Source: Pseudeuparius sepicola (Eukaryota > Arthropoda > Insecta > Coleoptera > Anthribidae). Taken from it: a stretch of 64,000 bases of DNA. The translations under genes and the position numbers were made by a program. Of the stretch, positions 13,201 to 28,200 are shown piece after piece. Each line of letters starts with the position of its first letter. Position 1 is the first letter of the stretch. The notes beneath the pieces are model-generated. The model was not told where the DNA came from and did not search any database. It worked only from the letters and a program-made list of their open reading frames with translations. Location of the stretch: contig OY987303.1 of NCBI GenBank assembly GCA_963920635.1, positions 45,383,223 through 45,447,222 of the forward strand. Reading direction: 5' to 3'.

Positions 13201-16200
13201 TCACAAAACAAATACAGTTGTGATTTAGAAACTCCACTTAAAAGTTGGTTAGAAAATAGTTTACTTTGGTTTTATGGAAGTTTTGTGTTTAATCAGAAGA
13301 AAAATTTGAATGTTTAATGGAAATGCACTTTAAACCGTAATTATGTAGAAAGCTATACGGCTATACTTTTTAGTAATGTACCCTATAATTACAACTTTGA
13401 TCCCGCAAAAACTAGAGGCAAGTCGCAAAATTAAAATTTATTTTCGTAAGTGGTTGGACAATAGTGAAATAAAAAATTTCGGTAGTTATGTACACGCGCG
13501 GCCCTAGAAATCGTTCCAATACGTGAGGTCGCAAAGGGGTTCATCTGACAACGTTGCAATTGCTCCTCCCTTCTCTGGCGGTTTGAAAGCCAGCCATAAT
13601 GTCAAAGGCGTAAGTGACAACTCTGCCAACGGACATTTGCCGCTTTTTTCGCGAAAGTCTTTTGTCAATCTCGAACAGAGCCGTTCTAAAAATCGAATGA
13701 GGTGGTAAATCTCTTAATTGGGTGTCTTACTTTCCTCCGGTACCAAAAAGAACCTCGACAATCTGATATCTAAGAGAAATTCCCGATTCACGATTAATCA
13801 CATTCGAGAAACGAGACGGCTGTAAAATCAACGAAACCGACGGAAAATCCTCTGAAACCACTCTTGGAAATTGCGTGTTTTTTCTTATTTCTCGATTTTT
13901 CGGGGACCCGGGAATCATCAGAACCTCTCCCGAAGACACCGGGGAAGCTTTAAAAATTAAATTAAATGCATTTGCGAATAAAGGGAGACTTTTATTCAAC
14001 TAACTTATTTGGTATGTAAAAAAACAACAAAAAATATAGTTATCTACTCAATATAAAATAAACAATAAAAATAACAGATTTTTGTAATCAAAGGATAAAA
14101 CCGTTGAGTGAAGGAATAATAAAGAGGAGCTTCCTCCATGCATCATAGCGAGTTCGGAATCTCAAGCCCAATAAAATCCCTGCCAACAGCTTTGAGACGT
14201 CGCTATGCGGTTTCTTGTCGGTCGGATCGTATTAAATTCTCAATCCCAATAAATCACGGTCGATTGCTTTTATTAAGCCGCGTCCAGAGATGGCGGGCAG
14301 AGCGCGAGCCGAGCCTACCGCGAGCGCGATTCGCCAGGCGTGGACGGCGCCGGCAAGCGGCTCGCGAACCGCTCGGCTCCCGCCTTGCGTAATTATCCAG
14401 TCGTTTTTCTCGACGATCACAAAGGGACTTCGCAGTGAACACTTATTACAGACGCGCTCGTAGTAGGCTCGACGAAAGTTAGGAAATAAATAGCAATAAT
14501 GGATATGGAGATGGGCTGGACTGAGGACGAAATTACTCATATTTAATACAATAATAATTATATTGACAGTATCCTGTGTTGTGGGGTGGGACCCAAATCA
14601 TCGTCCAATAATCACAGGAAGGAACAAACTCGGCTCGCGCTCGCGCTAGGCTCGGCTCGTGCCAAAGTTATCGGAATCTGACTTTGGCTCGTGCTCTGCT
14701 CGCCATGTCTGGACCCGGCTTTTAATAATACTAGGCGATGCGGCTTTCGTCGATCGGGACGGCCTAGGGCTTTGATCGGGACCAAAGAAAATACTACTTA
14801 GTATTTTCTTTGCCGGGACCTAGAAATCGGGCTCGAAATCTCCGCATCAGTTGCGCGCCTCTTATTATTATTCCTTCCATCAACGATAAAACATAAAAAA
14901 GAATGTAATGCAAAAAACATATTGCAACTAAAAGTCGTGTTTTGTCAAATAATAATTATAATAAATTATTACTTATATACAATGTGGCCCATTTGGAATG
15001 GGGCCACCCCTGCAAAATTTTTATTTTTCATCCGATTTTAGCCGGTTTTTTTTTTTTTCTAAAGATAGGTCACAAAAATTCAACTTTGGTGCAAAATTTC
15101 AGGTCTCAATCTCAATTTTCAAGGCATACTACGATTTTTTTTCGAAAAATCATTTAGCAAAACAGTTGAATTCTCACCAGGACCACTCACAGTGTTGGTG
15201 TACAAAGGTTCAATACACAGGGTATTTTTCTTTGGACCATCTCAAAATGCTGAATTTTTATGAAACTATATACTGTTCATGAGTGCTCTGGAATTATTGA
15301 AAAAAACGTTAACAAACACAAAAGTAATTTATTTCTTTACAAAATGCCAACCAACAAATAAAAAACAATTTCAATAATTATCGAACCATAGTCAATAACA
15401 AATAAAAATAAAACTCTCGCAGTCAAACTCCACAATCAGTTTTTAATTGAAAAACTGTACATGTTTCGAACCACCTAGGGGTTCATCTTCAGCAGTATAA
15501 AATATATTGGTAAGAAAACATCAAAGCTAGAAAAAACTTTATAGGTAAATTAAGGAAAAGTGAAATAAATAACCTTACCTTCCAAGCAACAAATAAGTTA
15601 ATAATAGTCAATAAAGTCACTGTCTAAGATGATACATTTTCTGTGTTTCCTGTTGTGGCACACCAGCCACCTTAACGCATATATGGACTTACTGACTGGC
15701 AGGCTTCTGTATTTTTGTTGACCATTCAGCTGTTTTGAGGGGATTCCATGGCACACTTGACTTGCCACATGCCTTTAACATTTCTATTTTGCTCAACTTT
15801 GACAACACGCAGAATGGAACTCCCTGTATATTTTTTATTTAAATATGGTATGTGGGGGTTTTAGGGTGTCCTGCTTAATGCTGTGGTGCCAGATTTTAAA
15901 TAAAAAAATCGCTAAATTATTTTCTTCATTTTTTACTCGAAAAAAATTCGTAGGCCTTGAAAATTGAGATTAAGACCTGAAATTTTGCTGCAAAGGAGAA
16001 TTTTTTGTAACCTATCTTTAGAAAAAAAAACTGGCTAAAATCGGATGAAAAATAAAAATTTCACTATGAGTCGAGACAATCACGTATTTTTCGAAATATG
16101 GGCCGATTTTGGAAAACTTTTTTTCAATTAACATATAGTACCTACTCGAAGAGCTCTATGTATACTTTGGGTTATAATTTTTTGAAATAGTCCTATTCTA

Positions 16201-19200
16201 TGGCCTACTGTTATTAAAAGAAAACACCCAAAAATCACAAAATCATATTACACATTTTTTTAAAAATGAAACGGACAGTGCAATCCTCAGAGAAATAACT
16301 AAAGATAAAGGGAGCAACAGCATCAAAATACACGCGTTTGTCGTCAACCAACATATCTAACGGATATTTACCGAAGTAAACAGGCATTACGCTCCTGTAC
16401 ACAACGTTTAACTGTTTGTAACTTAGAATATTGGAGTTTTGTACAAAAGGTTTTGAGCTATGGTCAATTTGATGACACTATTTATTTCATTTTTAAAAAA
16501 ATGTCTAATATGGTTTTGTGATTTTTTATTAATAGTAGGCCATGGGATGGGAAGGACTGTTTCAAAAAATTATAAACCAAAATGTAGAGCTCTTCGTGTG
16601 TTCGGTAAATATGGGGCAATCTCACTGGAGAAGGTATAGGGGACGTCAAAACACAGATTTTTTTTTTTTCGATTTTGTAGATGTGTTGTGGCACCTTAAA
16701 ATGACGTCCCAGAGAGTCGAAATTTTGTATAGTAAACAACTTATATAAGTAGCAAATTTTGGTTCCTAGCCTATCTCAAATTTCCAAAAAAAGAAAAAAT
16801 AGTAATTTTTTCACTCCACCCTAATGAAATAAAATTTTGCGGGTTGTTAAACAGTGTAAGGACAAACAATGTAATGATACACATATTCTCTTACTTTGTT
16901 TGAGAAGCCAGAGACGGACTGGCTCCACCATTTGAGGGACCAAGAAGATTTGATACAGTTCAAAAGAGAAGCAGTTTCCCCATGGGACATATGGAAACCA
17001 TTTTTTCCATACCTCCAACTGTTTGCTTGATAATAAACTGGAAAGATTTGATACGCGTAGTTTTATTAAATTAAATTGCAGAAACATGGAATTATCTTGA
17101 AAACCATGTGTTTTATCGAATCACATGAGTATCTATTCTTTAAACCCTGTATGTAAGTTATATTTAAAAAAGTTTTTTGAAAATCGGCCTATTTTTTGAA
17201 AAATACGGAATTGTCTCGACTCAAAACACACACTGCTTTATGGACCCATTAATAATCGGTCCAATTGCCTTGTCGTTCAATGACCTGGTGGAAACGTCGA
17301 GGCATGTTCCCTATGCTTCTCTGGCAGTACTCAACTGGAATTTCCTCCCAAGCATTCTGCACTCGATCCCACAACTCACCCCTATTTCTTGGAGGTGCAT
17401 CATATTGCGCTTCAATCGTGCACTGTGCAATCCCCCATAGATTTTCAATGGGGTTCAAGTCGGGACTTCGTGCCGGATGCGGGAGGACTTCAAATTCTTG
17501 TTCCCCAATCCAATCACGCACAATTCGTGAGGTATGGATTGGGGAATTATCCTGCACCAGCCAGAAATTATTCGGGTGCATTATATTTGCCGACGGCAGC
17601 ATTACGTTCTGCAAAATTTGAACATATTGTGGCCCAGTCAGGTTACCGTCTATGGACCAAATAACACCCGGACCGGTGACTGACATCCAGGCCCAAGAAT
17701 GGACCGCGAATCGACCACTTCGGGGTCTCTGGCAGACATATCTTGGGTCGTATCGGGTGTTATCTGGCCGATAGACTTTAACCTTTCCAGATTTTGTAGA
17801 CTGCCAAGTTTTCTCGTCGACAAATACAACATTCTCCCAGAACCCAACAGGTCGTTGAAGCTGCGCCTCTGCGTATTGAATACGCGCATGCTTGTGCCTA
17901 TCCAGCAACACTTCTTTTATTTCCGCAGAATGATTCTTTAGGCCGCTGGCAAAAATCTTCTTTCTCTGACAGAAGCTGGAAACGCAGTTGCTTCCTTCGC
18001 TTCTGCTGCCATTTCAAAAGGGTGCTGCCGGATGTGCTCCACCAGAGCCCTGTCTTCGTCGTCGGTGGTTACTTTGCGCCTCCCAGTACCAGGTCGCCTT
18101 TCTGTTGAATTCTGGTCGAACCACTTTTGCCTTAACCTATTTATTGTAGAATGGCTAACGTTAAAAGATGCCGTGCACTTGTGCCAGCTTCTAACATTCC
18201 CACCGCCCGATTTCGGTCAGCAGTTGTCATGTGTCTGGCCATCTAAATAGTGGTGGAAACATATTTATATCAATATCTGGTTATTTTCTAAAAGAAGTGG
18301 CACCTCGTAAGTATTTCCTTTCTTTGGCACAAAACTTACAAACATGATGGTGTCTTTGAAAAAATCAATAGCTGTTTACAAATGTATATTTAGTTTAAAC
18401 AAAGATATAGGGCCTATTCCTTACAGTTTCCTATACTTGGTGATAAACTGACATCAGGTAGAAGCTTAGGTATAATCAAAGAAAATTATAAGCATAGGTA
18501 ATTTTCTTTGGTATAATACAATAGGTGATTTGAGTATAAATAATATAAAGTAGGTAGGAATAATTATGTTAATCTCATCTTCTGATGATGCTAACATATG
18601 TTAGCGAAACGAGCGTTGAGTGCAAAATCAAAGTTTTGGTTCGCGGTTAAGATAAAGAAGTGTAATAAACCAATGTAAAAAAACACTAAGAGATTCTTCT
18701 ATAATAATAACACAATCATACTTACCTTATTTAACTAATACCAAAGAATGTAATCCGCGTAATTTCACGTTACGTGAATCTCAAAACGCCAAGGAACAGG
18801 AAGAGATTATTGTAAAAAAAATAATTTTAATATTTATAATAATAATGTAGCGATTTTCGTTGACTGACGTTAATATGTCAGTCATCGTTATTTTCTTCCT
18901 ATACGTTACGGGGAGGAGCGGGTTAGTGCGAGGGAATGTAGGGGAAGATGTTGATTTGGCTCAACGTTGCCCCACTTACGCGAAATTCTTGATTTCTTAC
19001 TCATTTCTCATGCCTAGTGGAACGATTTCTAGGGCCGCGCGTGTACATGTTTTTATTTTTATTGCCTGATGACTTGAAATTTTAATTTAACTTAACTTTT
19101 ATTATTAATAATAACATAATATTGTATAGAGGGTGTTCTATAATAGTGGCGTAGCGTGGGGGGGGCAGAGGGGGCCATGGCCCCGGGCGGCATACGAAGA

Positions 19201-22200
19201 GGGGCGGCGGCAAGCGCCGCGATTTTTTAAATCACCTGCGCTGACACGAGCCAAGCGGGACCGCATATACAGTATGTCCGCGGATGGACTTTACAAGAGG
19301 ACAAATGGACCAAAAATTTAAAGATACGAAAAAAAGTTGCTCTTGATAAAAGTTTTTGCAGGTTTAGAAAATACGATCCACCATGAGAAATCTCAATTTT
19401 ATTATACAGGGTGAGTAAAGAATACAAAAATGTCGTTTTGCCTAAGAGTGAACATACCTACCTTATTTCGCAAGATACGAAAAAAGTTGCTCTTGATAAA
19501 AGTTTTTGCTGGTGTAGAAAATATGATTCACTATGAGAAATCTCAATTTTATTATAAAGGATGAGTAAAGACTACAAAAGAAATTTCTAATTTCTTCCTG
19601 GGATATTGAATGCACAGCCTGAGTAATTCTGCCTTTTAGCAGTTCAATAGTATTTGGTATTGGAGTAGCATAAACAATTTGTTTTAAACGACCCCAGAGA
19701 AACATGTCAGCCACAGTTAAGTCGGGGCTCCTTGCGGGCCACGAAATTGGGCAGTTTCTTCCAATCCAACTTGTACCAAATTTGCGGTTAAGCCATTCTG
19801 TTACTTCACGAGCGCAATGTGCTGGGCAACCATCCTGTTGAAAATACATTGTTTGGCGAAAATTCAATGGCAAATTTTCGGGTTCATTGCTTAAAAATGT
19901 ATCCAATATTTCAAAGTACGTTATTCTATTGTAGGTGTTATTGTAGAAATATGGGCCTATATAATGCCGTGGACAGATATCGCGCACCACACGTTCACTT
20001 TTGTTTTTTTTTTCACCAACTTAATAGTTTAGGATAAAATAATATCCTTTTTGTACCGTATTTAACTAACAGTTATTGTCACTCAGGATTACATAAAAAC
20101 CTACATTCAGAGACATTTGAATAAAAAAATATATACGAGCATATTTAAAAAATTAAATCAGTACAGAGGTTCATTTTTTTTATATCAGTCATTGTTAAGC
20201 TGAGAAAGATCACCGAACCTCCGGACCACCGTACTTGCTACTTTTTTATCCTTCTTCTAGGCTCAACAAACCATAATAAAAATTATGTGTTTTGATTTGA
20301 ATACCCACAAAAACTAAATTCCAACTAACCTATTATAATTAAGTCAGAAACATTTAAGACACACCCTGACTCTAGGTATTTATAGGGCCATTTGTTATAC
20401 GATAATGATATATTGAATTATTTTTAATAAATAAAGAAAACTGTAAAACTCATGAAAATAATAATTATTGCAAATAATGTAAATGAAGTGATAGCTCCAT
20501 GGATTTTGAATAAATATGTTTATGTCGCAGTAGTTTGATAATAATTAACCTGCAAATTATTTTTTGACATGAATTGATTGATTCTAACCTCTGAATTACT
20601 TTTTGGCAGAATCTGCAGAATTAGCCACAGATTTGGGCTAAAATAATAATGCCATTTATCATTTAAACACATCTATTTCAAAATAAGTACATACTATAGT
20701 CAAAATTAAATTTAAATAATTTTAGTTGACTAATTTGAAGAATAAATGGTACAACAGGGTGATGTTGTACAAGCGCGGCCTCATAAATGTTTTCACTAGG
20801 TATGAAAAATAAGCAAGAAATCAAGAATTTTGGGTAAGTGTGACAACGTTGCGCCAATTCTACCGCTTCTCAAATCAACAACTTCCCCTACATTCCCTCG
20901 CACCACCCTGCTCCCCATACTGTATATGTATGTATAGAAAATAGCAATGACTCATTGACTGACAATACGTCAGTCAACGAAAATAGGTTAAATCGTTGCA
21001 TTATTATAATAATTTATAAGTGGATTTAAAGTTGTACGCTGTTCCTTGGTGTTTTTGAAATTAGAAAGTCACGTAACGTAAAATTATGTAGATTTCTTGA
21101 ATTTTTAAAGTGGTAGATATTAGTTAAATAAGGTATAAGTATGATTGTGTTATTATAAGTAGAAGAATATCGTAGTGTTTTTTTACATTGGTTTATTACA
21201 CTTCTTTATTTTAACCGCGAACCAAAACTTTCATTCAATTTAATTTTTAAAGCTTCGCCGGAGTCTTCGGGTGAGGTTCTGATACTTCCCGGGCCCCCAA
21301 AAAATCGGGAAATAAGAAAAAATATGCAGTCCCCAAGAATGGTTTCAGAGGATTTTCCTTTGGTTTCGTTGATTCTACAGCCATCCCGTTCCTCGAAAGT
21401 GCTTAATTATTGTGAATCGGGAAACTCTCTTAGATCTCGGATTTTAAAGTTCTTAGATCGTAAGATTTTCCATTATTATTCAGGAAATCTAAAGCCAACC
21501 TAACGGCGCTGAATTTACTGTTTTTCGCATCATGACTGGCAATGCAGGTAAGGCAAAGTCGGGTAATAAGATGTTAGATTTGCCGTCACTTACGCCTTTG
21601 AGGTTATGGCTGGCTTTCAAACCGCGAGAGAGGGGAGGAGTAATTGCAACGTTGTCAGTTGAACTCCTTTGTGATTGCATGTATTGGAACGATTTCAAGG
21701 ACCGCACCTGTACCTTATCAACAATGCTTTTGACAAATGAAACACACCAAAATTTCTATGTGGTTGAAAAGTTTTCATCTTATGTCAATCAAAATAAAAA
21801 AATTACCGATAACAACAGTTTGCTCACCTGACACCACTGGGTGCCTCCCAGTGCACCACAAACGAATGTGAGGTGATCTTGTCCCTATCGAATGTAATCC
21901 TCTGCGGTTTCAGCGGCACAGTCCTATACTGCGCTGTGGTAGGTGCCGATATCTCATCCTCGGACATTGTCTGCACCGAGATATTGTACGCTCGCCCGGG
22001 CACCAGGCCCTTGAAGGCCGCCTGGGCCGGACCTGGCGGTTCGCCCTCTTTCTCCACATAGAGGATGCTGTCATTGGCGTCGGGCGGGTCGATCGATACT
22101 TTGTAGTGGGAGTAAATAGCTGCCGGATAAGGTGGCTGCCAGAGGACCAGGAGAGTCGTCTCATTTCGGAACCAGACTATGAACTTGCCAGGGGTGTTTG

Positions 22201-25200
22201 GTTCTGTAATATGGGTAGCTTTTAGTATACAGGAATATTTATTAGTTGCAAACAAAGCTATGATTTGTCATGATTGTGATTTTTGTTACAGGAGGCATAG
22301 CCATCTATGATTTGTCATGATTGTGATTTTTGTTAGAAGAGGCATAGCCAGCAAGAATTTGTTTCTAGAGAGAGGGGGGTAAACAGAAACAGACTAAAAG
22401 GGTAAACAAATTGAAATTTTAATGACGTAAGTCCCCAGTGGCCTTCAATTATAGTGAGGAAACAAAACTTAAAAAATCACTTCAAAGCACTTTTGGCTCT
22501 TAAATCATCTTCAGTAACATCAGTTGTAGGTATTTGTAAAATCAAAGTACCCGAAAATAATGATAAAGCAAACAGTGAAAAAACTCATTTTCGAGCCGAA
22601 ATTTTAACATCTAGAGTTCGGCCCAGCTTCGTTAGAACTAATTTGTGTCATAAGGTTAGTTTTGAAAACCAGTTAAGCCTTGGAAATCCGGTTTTCCCAC
22701 TAGTAAACTGCTCTTTCTAAAGGAAACATCACAAAATCTTAGTTTTTCAGCATCAAAAAGGTATTCACTGGTGGAAAATTACATTTCACAGATCTTGGAT
22801 AACTTTGATTTTTGTAATTTATTTTGTTTTTCTGAAAATTCCATACCTACCTTTTTTGACCAATCAGAGGCTCGTTTTTTGCTTCGTTGTCATGGCAACT
22901 CAAAAGATTTCTGGAAATATTCTCACTTGCTCTAGGCAGTAGGAGGTAATTACAGTGGACATTTTTTGACAGATGTCATTATTATAATGTGACATATACT
23001 CAACAAAAATTTTGATAATAATTTCGTTTAATTTACGTGTAGGTATGGAATTTTCTTACCGAATCCCCCATGTTCTTGAATTAATATCCGGAAATTTTTC
23101 TCTAACACTAATTTTTTAAGAAATTTTAAGAAAATTCGTGTACTCGAAAAATTTCTGGCAATAGTGAAAATTGAATGCCCTGTAAAAGACAAACTGTTTC
23201 AAAAATCATATTTCCCCACTAGTAAATGTCACATGCAAATAAATTATAGAAAATATAAAGTAGAAACAACAAATCTCAATAGTTTCAGGGTGGCAAAAAC
23301 CAGAAAACATAATCATTTATATAAACAATAAAGAAAATAAGGAATATATTTAGGCCATTCTCTAAATTCTGTCAATAATTTTTTTGTCAGTGAACATTAC
23401 TAACATTTTCGAAACTAGCTTGAGATATATCTTAATGTTTTCATTATAGTAAATTCTTCATAAAAAAAAACTGTTGATGACGATCAATGCACTATCCTTT
23501 AAAAACTGTTTTTTAGCTTCACAAAAATTGTTAAAGAGACAAAATCCATTGTTCTTCTTACACAATACCCGAATGCATCATGCATGAAATTCTCATTTTG
23601 TTTTGCTTAGTCAATTCGACAATCACATTACAAAAAAGTTGTATTCTTGACAATTGTGAGAAAAATACCTCATGTGTATAATTTTTAAGTCGTTAAATGA
23701 TTCCTTGTAAAAAAACACTATATAAAGTTATTTCATTCTTGAAAACTGAATATATTGTTCATTTCAATGAATAATGATTCAACAAGGTTCTCTCTGGTGA
23801 CCTCCCAGATTTTTAGTTGTGTTAAATTTCTGTTTAAATTGCCCCAGAGATTGCACCCATCCTTTTGTGTTTCTTTCCAGTGACAGAGAAATTTTATTTT
23901 ATCATAAAATACTGATAGTCCTCTAAAAAAAATTCCACATTTGGATACCCTGACTGCATGAACAAAAATTGTCTTTGGATAATATACACAAAGTTTTATG
24001 ATCAAGGAAATTAAAAATTGTGTTTGTTTCATTCAATTTCAGTTTAAAACAAAGTTTTGTTTGCTAAAAATATAATTTTTTCAAATGAAATAATTTTGTT
24101 TTTGTATTTTTAAAAGAGCAATAAACGAACAATTAAATTTGTTATAAAGCTATCTATGGCAATGTTAGATACAGAAAAACATCAAGAGTCAATTTTTGTC
24201 AAGAATAAAAACTTATTGAACTGCATGAAACAATATTTATTAGAAGCTAGTAATGGTATTTTTTGAAAAAAAATTGGGTTTCATAACTCTGCTACTGGCC
24301 CTTTGGGATACTTGGTATCATCACATGTCATTACTCACACGTTATTATCTCTACCACTGGTTGCATAAGAGATACTGTGTACAAAATTTAAAACCCCATT
24401 TATTGTCAAAATGCTACCACATATGGTGATAGAAATGGCTCGCCCTGTATATTGAAAACGAGGCGGCTGTGAAAAATAAGTTATACCAGTCAGATTTTTC
24501 ATTAAAGTACCACACAATATTATTGAGCAAAAAAGTCATCACATAACTTAAATATAATGGCATATTTTTGAACAATGAGAGTATATATCGATTTGCCCTG
24601 TTGTAATAATAATTATGATGTTCAATGTATATACAGGGTGTTTCTAAATTATGGTGTCAATGTAATATGATAGGTAGAAAATGTCATTTTGAACAAAAAG
24701 TTTCCTATAAACATGGGTCCGAAAACCCAGAAAAGGACGAATCAGAAGTGGCACTTGGCTAATTTAAGAGGGCAGAGGGGTATTTTTATGAGGTGGTGGG
24801 GACGGAGAGTATTGCTAGGCCGCCAGATCCTTAGAAAGGTTAAAACATGTCAACATATTTTTCACTATCATTTATTCATTTTGGGTAGGTATACCAATAA
24901 AATTAATATGAAAGCAATTAATATTATCTAATGTGTGCCGGTAGTAAAATTATAATGTTTTACGAACCATTTATTCTATTTATCTGAGCCCAGAAAACCC
25001 ACAACCTGACCCCTGTTTTCTGGGACTTGATTATGAAAGCGGAATGCTTGACAACAGCGCGGCGTGGCGCCACAGATTCCGTTCTTGCGGTACTGCCAGA
25101 TCGTCCAGTCGGGAGCCGGTAACCAAGGCAACCCACAAAAATATAATGCAAATTAATTTAGTATAAAATGAAATCGATTATAATTTACTTATAAAAATGT

Positions 25201-28200
25201 TAGTCCTTGATAGTATTTTGGTTGATATTAAATTGAAGGCGATAAAAATAGCTAAATGAATTTAAGGAAATTGTCAGGCATAAAAGCTGACGAAGTCCGG
25301 CAACGTCGTTCGTGGCCTACGACTGACGCGCCACCTAACGCCAGACGCCAGACAGCGTCAGTATGTTCAATTGAGGTTAAACTCCTTATAAAACGTAAAC
25401 AATAAAACGAAAAACGATTACCAATTTCTAAGTAAAAAAGCCCAGTATTATTATCATGACTGTGATAAAAGTATCCAAAACAGGGACCAGATAAGGTGTA
25501 CAATATGTATTCAGCTCAACTTGACTGCTTGTGTTGTTACTTCGAATACTTCGTTGCTGTATTTACACTAGTGCATTGTGCCCCAGAAAACCCAGTTTGT
25601 GCTTAGGTTTTGTGACGAAATGGCCCCGCAATTATTGCTGTGTTCGTGGATGTTCTAACAACACGAGGAATGTTGGGATAAGTTTTTTCAAAATACCTGC
25701 TGATGAAAACAGGTAGGTACCTATGTGTAGTTTGTCCCTACCTTGTTACCACATTATTATATCCTTAGGTATTATAAATTTTATGTCCTACGTAGGTACT
25801 ACCCCTTTTACTGGAGTATTACCTACCCCAGAAAACCCACAAATGGTTTCCTACTGATAATACCTACCTAACTATAGTTTTTAATTTTTTTTCAAGGTGT
25901 TATGCATGGACGAGAAAGTGTGGAAGGCAGGATTTGTTAGAAAAAACACCCACACAGCTTTTTATTAATTATAAAGTTTGTGCAATGCACTTTGAAAATA
26001 GTATGTTTGCAAACCAGTCGAAGTCTGGGCTAAAGAAAACAGCAATACCAACTGTGTTCTCATCATGTAAGTACCTTCATTGGTAATTATGGAAATTAGT
26101 GTATGCACCGCCCGATTTTCTTGACATTTTGACCCCATAATTACCCCTTCATTATTAGATAATAATATGTATTTTTTGCTGATACTTGTAATTTTGCTGC
26201 ATTTAATTTTTTTTACTAGGTTATATCGATGAGGCTTCTTCACAGAGTCCTTCTGTGCCTGTATGCAGCAATTTGACTTTGTTAGAACCTCAACGAGAAC
26301 TTGATCAACCAGTCTCGATCGCTCAACCTTTGGATCAACCAAGTACACCCCATCTGTCACAGTCACCTATAGGCGATCTCCACAGCATTACCGAATTTTC
26401 AGTTGCATCAAAAGGTAATGATATATATTCACAAACTGTTATTATAGTATACACACCCAAACTTATATGACATCACGCATTATTTGCGATAATTTTTTTT
26501 GTTAAAAAAATTATATGTCATGGAAAGTCAAAAGTGTTTACTAACAAAAACAGTTAAATGTGAAAAACCCGACAATATAAATTGTAATAAATATTAAGTG
26601 ATTCCATATTATAAGTTTGGGTGTGTGTACATATATTGTAATTTTTTGTATTACTTATTTTGTTATTGAATAATTCTATTTTTAGATGCTAGTCAACAAA
26701 CTTCTCTTAGTTTGAGTGCACATAGTCCGAGAAAGCATTCATTAAAGTTATAAATAAAAAAACTCCAAAGAAAGTTGCATCCGAAGTTGGAGCAAGCTGT
26801 CGACAGTGCCGACACTGAAATAAATGACGAACAATTTCTTGCCATTTGTGAGAAAAAACTGTCTGCTTCAATGCTACTATTTGTAAGGCATTATTTAGAA
26901 AATTCCAAAAAAGATCCACAGGGATATCGTTACTCGTCAGATATGAAACAACTTTCCTTAACAATTTATTTTCTAAGCCCAAATGCTTATAGATTTTTAA
27001 TGAAACCACTTTATTTGCCATCTAAAAGCACTCTACAAAGAATAACTAGCAAATGGCATATAACTGCAGGTCTTAACAGTTTCATTTTTGAGGTTATTAA
27101 ATCAAAAGCTACAAATTTAGAGGGTTCTTCAAAACAGTGCATTCTTTGTATTGACGAAATGTCATTAAAAATGTTTTTATTTTACAATAGATCTTCCGAT
27201 ACCATTGTTGGCTTTCATAATACATTGAAGGAAAAAAGATATGCTCCTGCTAAATATGTTTTAGCTATTATGGCTAGAGCAATATTTGCTAAGTGGAAGC
27301 AACCAGTTGCTTATTTCTTTATTGATACTTGTTCAGGGGAGGAATTAAAATTTATTATTTTTGAAGCAATAAGGAAACTTAAATCTGTAGGATTACTAGT
27401 AAGTGCGTTAGTGTCTGATCAAGGATCAAATTTTGTACAATTTTCAAAATCAGTTGGTATCTCTCCAAACTCTTCACATTTTTATGTCGATAGCGAAAAA
27501 ATATTTTATATTTTTGATGTGCCGCATCTCTTAAAATCAACACGAAATAATTTTTTCAATTACACATTCGAAACCTCTGAAGGATGTACAAATAAAACGT
27601 ATAGGTATTGACCAAATTTATAATAAACAAAAACACAAGCCTTTGGCTCTTCGGCTGTGTCCAAAATTTACAGATGAACACATTAATTCGAATCCTTTTA
27701 AAAAACTGAAGGTTAGTTTAGCCGTCCAAGGTTTCAGCGCAATGGTAGCTGCGGCACTTAAATCCTTTATTGAATTCGGACAATTCCCCCCTTCGGCAAA
27801 CGCTACAGTGTCATTTGTAGAAAAAATTGATAAGTTATTTGATATCTTAAATTCCTCAAAAATATCAGGCAGTAATACAAGTACAATAGACCTTTCAAAG
27901 GAGCAGATTACCAAGTCGATTTTTTAAAGGAAATGTTTACATATTTTGAGAATATTAAAATTTTAAAACAAAATATAGAGGTTACCAATAAAGTTAAATT
28001 TTTGAAAGGGTGGCAAATCACAATAAATTCATTTTTAGGTCTTTGGGAAAAATTTCATTGTTTAGAGTTTAGTTCCTTATACACTCGACGCTTAAATCAA
28101 GATTGTCTCGAAAATTTTTTCAGCACTATTAGGCAGCAAGGGGGAAATTGCTTGAATCCAACCCCCATCCAATGCGAAAGGGCTTTCAAAAAATCATTTT

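Larger units (their letters stand above)
13488..19048. mobile_element. Large TIR element, copy 1 (unclassified), filled with nested insertions
   Basis: Perfect 31-bp terminal inverted repeats start ATGTACACGCGCGGCCCTAG at 13488 and end at 19048. The outer blocks 13488-14000 and about 18620-19048 align, in the opposite direction, to the two halves of copy 2 (20765-21713), which shows that these blocks are one element now split by 4.6 kb of insertions. The flanks share only GTT, so a 3-bp duplication is possible but unproven. No transposase belonging to this element was recognised and its superfamily is unknown. Confidence 0.75.

Noticed and set aside
14138..14540. Arginine-rich open frames on both strands
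   Set aside because: They come from the GC-rich inverted repeat of a non-coding foldback. Overlapping frames on both strands show composition, not coding.
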